From NCBI GenBank assembly GCA_050011895.1, contig JBEKIF010000009.1, positions 32,783 through 96,782 on the forward strand: a DNA stretch of 64,000 nt, in the 5' to 3' direction. Positions 60,319 to 64,000 of this stretch are shown piece by piece. Numbering within the stretch: the stretch's first letter is position 1; each line of letters begins with the position of its first letter. The position numbers and the translations under genes were made by a program. Origin of the DNA: DATBGO01 sp050011895. GTDB lineage: Bacteria; Actinomycetota; Actinomycetes; Streptosporangiales; Streptosporangiaceae. The notes under the pieces were generated by a model. It searched no databases, was not told where the DNA came from, and saw nothing but the letters and a program-made list of their open reading frames with translations.

Positions 60319-61140
60319 ATGGCCCCGGCCGAGTGTCAGGTCGCTGACCTGCGGCTGCCCGCATCACGCCAGGTTGGTAGGCAGGCCAGCCGGAGGGGCG
60401 TTCCGCTTGTGCTCTTCTTTCATGGCGGCTTCTGGCGTGCCGCCTACGACCGCCGGCATACCGGTCCGCTAACCGCCGCGCTCGCGGCCGAGGGATTTGC
60501 CGTCTGCGCCCCCGAGTACCGCCGGACTGGCCAGCCTGATGGCGGCTGGCCGGGGACGTTCGACGACGTGGCGGTCGCGGTCGACGCGCTGCCCGGCCTG
60601 GCGGTGGCGGCGGCGGACGGGCTCATCGACCCCGGCCGCGTGCTGTTGGCCGGGCACTCCGCAGGAGGTCATCTTGCGCTCTGGGCGGCGGCCAGACACC
60701 GGTTGCCACCGGAGGCCCGCTGGCATTCGGCCGCATCAAGATGCGCTGGCGTGGTGGCCCTGGCAGCCGTAAGCGATCTTGTCGCCTGCTACCAGCAGGG
60801 ACTGGGGAATGGCGCGGTGGCCGAGTTGCTCGGTGCCGGGCCGGACGGTCGCCCGGGCCGGTATGCGATGACCGACCCCGCCGTCCTGATACCCGCCGGG
60901 GTTCCGGTCCGGATGCTGCACGGCAGCGACGATGACGTAGTGCCCTTCGAGATGAGCATTGGCTATGCTGCGCGCGCGCATGCCGCAGGCGATGATGTGA
61001 TCTGCACGGAGCTGCGAGGAGCGGGGCATTTCGACGTGATAGACCCGCTATCGGATGCGTGGGAGCACGTCACGGCGGCGTTTCGCGCGCTGTCCTCACC
61101 GGCCGGACGACCGGGCGCTGCGCCCAGGCCACCGCGCTGA
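60319..61140 (+). CDS. Alpha/beta hydrolase (esterase/kynurenine-formamidase-like)
   Basis: 273 residues: oxyanion motif LFFHGGFWRAAYDRR, nucleophile elbow LLAGHSAGGHLALWAA (Ser), acid in MLHGSDDDVVPFEM and His in LRGAGHFDVID. HGGFW is typical of the BD-FAE/kynurenine formamidase group. Cytoplasmic. Substrate unknown. ATG 60319 gives a sensible start; 178 bases separate it from the surface-protein promoter region. Confidence 0.88.
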   Translation: MAPAECQVADLRLPASRQVGRQASRRGVPLVLFFHGGFWRAAYDRRHTGPLTAALAAEGFAVCAPEYRRTGQPDGGWPGTFDDVAVAVDALPGLAVAAADGLIDPGRVLLAGHSAGGHLALWAAARHRLPPEARWHSAASRCAGVVALAAVSDLVACYQQGLGNGAVAELLGAGPDGRPGRYAMTDPAVLIPAGVPVRMLHGSDDDVVPFEMSIGYAARAHAAGDDVICTELRGAGHFDVIDPLSDAWEHVTAAFRALSSPAGRPGAAPRPPR

Positions 61141-61240
61141 TTTCAGGTCGTGTATGCTCGCCAGCGCGGCTGCACCGATCGGCGGACTCAGGCCCCCTGA
61201 GACTGCGGCCGCGATGGTCACGGCGCGATACGTGCCAGCC

Positions 61241-61316
61241 GCCCCCTTAGCTCAGTCGGCAGAGCGTCTCCATGGTAAGGAGAAGGTCTACGGTTCGATT
61301 CCGTAAGGGGGCTCCA
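61241..61316 (+). tRNA. tRNA-Thr (anticodon GGT), CCA encoded
   Basis: Complete cloverleaf: acceptor GCCCCCT pairs with AGGGGGC (61306-61312), D-arm GCTC...GAGC, anticodon stem TCTCC/GGAGA with loop ATGGTAA (anticodon GGT, reads ACC/ACU), variable AGGTC, T-arm TACGG-TTCGATT-CCGTA, discriminator T and genomic CCA. A Tn7-like element begins about 125 bp downstream. Confidence 0.97.
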
Positions 61317-61380
61317 GGTCAGAGGCAAGATTCGAAAGATTCGAACGGGGCGTGGGGGACAACAGGGGGGACTAAGGGTT

Positions 61381-61429
61381 CCGGTACGGGGGGACAGGGC
61401 CAGCTTACGAAGGCTGACCCCCGTACTGG
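61381..61429 (+). terminator. Long hairpin downstream of tRNA-Thr
   Basis: CCGGTACGGGGG (61381-61392) pairs with CCCCCGTACTGG (61418-61429) with one G-T-type mismatch; an inner CAGC/GCTG stem closes around TTACGAAG. Position suggests tRNA transcript termination. Confidence 0.55.
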
Positions 61430-61459
61430 CTAGTGAGCGGGTGTCCTGTCCCATCTGAT

Positions 61460-61579
61460 CTGAGTCAGGCGTCGTGGATCTGAGTCATTAGCTCGTTGGT
61501 CCCGTTGAGCTGAGTCATCGGGCGCGATGTGTCCCGGAGTTCTGAGTCATTCGGCGTGGCGTCCCGGCATTGTGAGTCG
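61460..61579 (+). repeat. Array of TnsB-binding-site-like boxes
   Basis: CTGAGTCA occurs at 61460, 61480, 61510 and 61542, with a variant GTGAGTCG at 61572. Most are spaced 30-32 bp apart, about three helical turns, and the flanking bases are partly alike (GGATCTGAGTCATTAG / GTTCTGAGTCATTCGG). Multiple transposase sites of this spacing inside one end are typical of Tn7-family ends. Confidence 0.75.
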
Positions 61580-61616
61580 AGATCATTACGGTTGCCGCAT
61601 CGGTTGATGCGGATCG

Positions 61617-62381
61617 GTGGTGGTCGGCGTGAGTGCTGCGTGCGGCTCCGGTGCACCGTTGCGGGCCACGGGTGTGCAGGTCGTTTTCGCCGGCGGGGGC
61701 GGCGCGAAGCAGAGCGGCGCGCTGGAGGTGTTGTGGAGCGTCGGCTTCGAGCGCGTCTCGCCGGTGCGGTCCTTCGGGTCGTTCCGGGGCCAGCGGAGTT
61801 TTCAGGGTTCGTGGTGGTTCGCGACTACGGGTGAGCATGTCGGCTTCGAGTCCTGGGTCGAACGCGACACGGTGATGCTGCTGGACTTCGATCCGGACGT
61901 CATTGCTGTGTCGTCGCAGCCGTTCTGCCTGAGGTGGGCGAACCAGCCGGGGGCGCGCCGGCATGTGCCGGACTTCTTCGCGCGGCTGGCGGACGGCTCG
62001 GCGCTGGTGATCGACGTCCGCCCGGACGAGCTGATCGGCGCAGACGATGCCGAGGTGTTCGCCGCGACGCAGCGGGCATGCACGGCGGTGGGGTGGGGCT
62101 ACCGCCGTGTCGGGGTCGTCGATGCGGTGCTGGCGGCGAACGTGCGCTGGCTGTCGGGCTTCCGGCATCGCCGCTGCGTGAATGCGCTGGACGGCAGCGA
62201 TCTGGTGCGGCGCGTCGCTGCCGGGCCGATGACGGTGACCGGCCTGGTTGCGTTGGCCGGTGACCGGGTGGCGGTGCTGCCGACGCTGTATCACCTGCTG
62301 TGGCGCGGCGTGCTCGGCGCGGACCTGACGGCGGCGCCGCTGTCCGGGCGCACTGTGGTCCGGGCGGGGCGGGCGGCGTGA
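61617..62381 (+). CDS. tnsA: TnsA-like transposase endonuclease subunit
   Basis: 254 residues. It has ESWVERDTVMLLDFDPDVIAVSSQP (split: ESWVERDTVMLLDFDP, VIAVSSQPF), then RRHVPDFFARLADGS with Asp119 and VIDVRPDEL. These are the E...D...(E/D)xK nuclease layout of the Tn7 TnsA N-terminal domain, with Arg135 where Escherichia TnsA has lysine. TnsA cuts the 5' strands at transposon ends, giving cut-and-paste movement. A C-terminal winged-helix-like part (LPTLYHLLWRGVLGADLTAAPLS) follows. The start is uncertain (GTG 61617 or GTG 61629). It overlaps tnsB by GTGA. Confidence 0.8.
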   Translation: MVVGVSAACGSGAPLRATGVQVVFAGGGGAKQSGALEVLWSVGFERVSPVRSFGSFRGQRSFQGSWWFATTGEHVGFESWVERDTVMLLDFDPDVIAVSSQPFCLRWANQPGARRHVPDFFARLADGSALVIDVRPDELIGADDAEVFAATQRACTAVGWGYRRVGVVDAVLAANVRWLSGFRHRRCVNALDGSDLVRRVAAGPMTVTGLVALAGDRVAVLPTLYHLLWRGVLGADLTAAPLSGRTVVRAGRAA

Positions 62382-64000
62382 CGGTATCCCGGCCCGCGCG
62401 CCTGGCTGTCGGTGACGAGGTCGGGCTGCGCGGGTCGGGTTACACGATCACGGCGCTCGCCGGCGGCACCGTCGCGCTGGCCGGCGTGACCGGTGACGTC
62501 CTTGCCATGCCGGTGGCCGAACTGCTCACCGACGCCAGCTTCGCTGTCCTGACCCCGCGCAAACAAGCGCCGTTGCCGGCCCGCGGCGTGCTGGACGGGT
62601 TGCCGGCGGAGGTGGCCGGGCGGGCGCAGTGGTGGGAACGGCACGTGACCGAGGTGCTGGCCGGTGTGCCGGCAGGAAGCCCGCCGGGCACGGTCGCGTG
62701 CGCGGAGTACGACCCGTTGCGGGTGAGCCTGCGACAGCGGGAGCTGAGCAAGGTCGCGGAACTGGGCGCGGCCGGTGAGCCAGTGTCGCTGGCCACGCTG
62801 GGCAGGATGCGGCGCCGTTACCGGAGCGACGGGCTGCTCGGTCTGGTGGACGGGCGGCTGACTCGCGGTGCCGGCCGGGCGGTGGATGAGCGGGTGATCA
62901 CCGCGATCGAGAAGGCGGTCGCCGGCGAGACTGACCGGTCCACCGGCACGGTGACCCGGCTGCGGTGGCGGGTGGTGCAGAGCCTGGCCGCCGAGCACGG
63001 CATCGACCCGGCGCAGATCATGCCGCCACGGACCACGTTCTACCGGCTGGTCGCGCAGATCTCGGCCGGGCGGCACACATTCGGCTCCGCGCCGACGCGG
63101 CGATCGCTGGCGCAGCGCCCGGACGGCCCCTTCGGCACGGTGACGGTGCTCCGCCCCGGGGAGTGGTGCCCGGTCGACTCGACGCCGCTGGACGTGCGGG
63201 TGGTGCTGGACGACGGCACGGCGGACCGGGCCGAACTGACGATGATGGTCGATATCGCGACGCGCACCATCGCCGCGGCGGTGCTGCGGCCGACAACGAA
63301 GGCGGTGGACGCCTCGCTGTTGCTGGCGAAGGCGCTCACCCCGGAGCCGATGCGGCCGGGCTGGCCGGACGCGCTGCGCATGTCCCGCTCGGTGCTGCCG
63401 CATGAGCGGCTGGTGGCGATCGATGAGCGATTGGCCCACGCGGCGGCGCGGCCGGTGATCGTCCCGGAGACGGTGGTGTGCGACCACGGCATGGTCTACC
63501 TGTCGCAGGCCTTCCAGGCCGCGTGCCGCGCGATGGGCGTGAACTTCCAGCCCACCCACGAAGGCTCGCCCTGGGAGAAGGGCACGGTGGAGCGGACCTT
63601 TGCCTCCATCGCCTCCCTGTTCGCCCAGTACGTCGCCGGGTATGTCGGGCGCAGCGTGGACCGGCGCGGCAAGAACGCCGGGCAGGACGCGGTCTGGTCA
63701 CTGGTCGAACTACAGGACCTGCTCGATGAATGGATCGTCGCGCACTGGCAGAACCGCCCGCATGACGGGCTGCGGCACCCGCTGACTCCTGGTGCGGCGC
63801 TGACACCGAACGAGCAGTACGCCGCGCTGCTCGAGGTCGCCGGCTACGTGCCCGCACCACTGGCCGCCGAGGACTACCTCGAACTGCTGCCGCTGACCTG
63901 GCGGGTGATCAACGCCTACGGCATCAAGATCAACAGGCGGACCTACGACTGCCAGGCGCTCAACCCCTACCGCGGCCAGGCGTCGGGGATCGCGGCGCAG
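62378..64000 (+). CDS. tnsB: TnsB-like DDE transposase (3' end outside window)
   Basis: Open for 541 codons to the window edge with no stop. N-terminal helix-turn-helix region (LRQRELSKVAELGAAGEPVSLATLGRMRRRY, read in parts around residues 115-145), then the rve/RNase H core: Asp267 in CPVDSTPLDV, Asp369 in VCDHGMVYLS and Glu405 in KGTVERTF, i.e. the D-35-E spacing of TnsB/retroviral integrases. The Mu-type beta-barrel domain begins near LLPLTWRVINAYGIKINRR. GTG 62378 overlaps the tnsA stop. The pair works as a heteromeric transposase; tnsC/tniQ would be next. Confidence 0.87.
   Translation, partial: MTVSRPARLAVGDEVGLRGSGYTITALAGGTVALAGVTGDVLAMPVAELLTDASFAVLTPRKQAPLPARGVLDGLPAEVAGRAQWWERHVTEVLAGVPAGSPPGTVACAEYDPLRVSLRQRELSKVAELGAAGEPVSLATLGRMRRRYRSDGLLGLVDGRLTRGAGRAVDERVITAIEKAVAGETDRSTGTVTRLRWRVVQSLAAEHGIDPAQIMPPRTTFYRLVAQISAGRHTFGSAPTRRSLAQRPDGPFGTVTVLRPGEWCPVDSTPLDVRVVLDDGTADRAELTMMVDIATRTIAAAVLRPTTKAVDASLLLAKALTPEPMRPGWPDALRMSRSVLPHERLVAIDERLAHAAARPVIVPETVVCDHGMVYLSQAFQAACRAMGVNFQPTHEGSPWEKGTVERTFASIASLFAQYVAGYVGRSVDRRGKNAGQDAVWSLVELQDLLDEWIVAHWQNRPHDGLRHPLTPGAALTPNEQYAALLEVAGYVPAPLAAEDYLELLPLTWRVINAYGIKINRRTYDCQALNPYRGQASGIAAQ

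Larger units (their letters stand above)
61442..64000 (+). mobile_element. Left part of a Tn7-like transposon (tnsA-tnsB...), right end outside window
   Basis: A terminal-looking TGTCCTGTC at 61442, an array of repeated TGAGTC boxes (61460-61579), then overlapping tnsA and tnsB reading inward. The order end - binding sites - tnsA - tnsB is that of Tn7-like elements. The exact tip is not proven because the other end and target duplication are not visible. Target: the region just 3' of tRNA-Thr. Confidence 0.75.

Noticed and set aside
61442..64000. CRISPR-associated transposon
   Set aside because: Only tnsA and part of tnsB are visible; no cas gene or array, so the claim is not supported within this window.

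Overview
The window is about 70% GC chromosomal DNA with GTG/TTG starts, many 4-base ATGA/GTGA gene overlaps and a mycothiol-type formaldehyde dehydrogenase, which points to an actinomycete (Streptosporangiales-like is a guess; nothing here fixes the genus). Many genes carry or border short tandem repeats of 14-21 bp. Several have expanded inside reading frames (allantoicase, ETF alpha, a repeat-rich membrane protein).

Left end (1-7.9 kb): purine/ureide breakdown genes (xanthine dehydrogenase large subunit, a 3'-terminal scrap of allantoinase, allantoicase with a repeat-built N-terminus), a choline-dehydrogenase-like GMC oxidoreductase, a PLP amino-acid decarboxylase and a truncated secreted-protein gene.

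Core (8.4-31.5 kb): a one-carbon module spread over four transcription units. Unit 1 (minus): IclR regulator, betaine-aldehyde-dehydrogenase-like ALDH, formate-THF ligase, methenyl-THF cyclohydrolase. Unit 2 (plus): APC permease, dimethylglycine/sarcosine-dehydrogenase-like flavoprotein with a GcvT half, ETF beta and alpha. Unit 3 (minus, tightly overlapped): IclR regulator, corrinoid protein, pterin-binding methyltransferase, [2Fe-2S]/ASKHA corrinoid-reactivating protein, DUF1638 protein, MetF-like reductase. Unit 4 (plus, divergent from unit 3): MttB-family methyltransferase. Together with the GMC enzyme these read as a choline -> betaine aldehyde -> glycine betaine -> dimethylglycine -> sarcosine -> glycine route. 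Its first N-methyl is removed by a corrinoid methyltransferase, passed to THF and oxidised to formate with ATP gain. That is an anaerobe-style C1 pathway in what looks like an aerobic actinomycete. The substrate is inferred from gene company, not proven.

Middle (31.5-37 kb): an IS200/IS605 element (tnpB plus frameshifted tnpA) and a deleted inverted copy bracket a phosphotriesterase-like pseudogene and an AMP-forming acyl-CoA ligase; a topoisomerase IB starts 15 bp from the second copy.

Right part (37-61 kb): ordinary actinomycete genes: a methyltransferase, AIM24 protein, YtrA/YtrB-type regulator-ABC operon, MetE-C-like protein, a divergent IspH homologue, PAC2 protein, an orphan antitoxin, a drug-type ABC exporter with its regulator, YdeI-like protein, MFS exporter, GH3 lipoprotein/secreted hydrolase, aldo/keto reductase, mycothiol-dependent formaldehyde dehydrogenase (a plausible partner of the demethylating flavoprotein), repeat-rich surface proteins and an alpha/beta hydrolase.

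Right end (61.2-64 kb): tRNA-Thr(GGT), then the left end of a Tn7-like transposon: an array of repeated TGAGTC boxes, tnsA and a tnsB that runs off the window.
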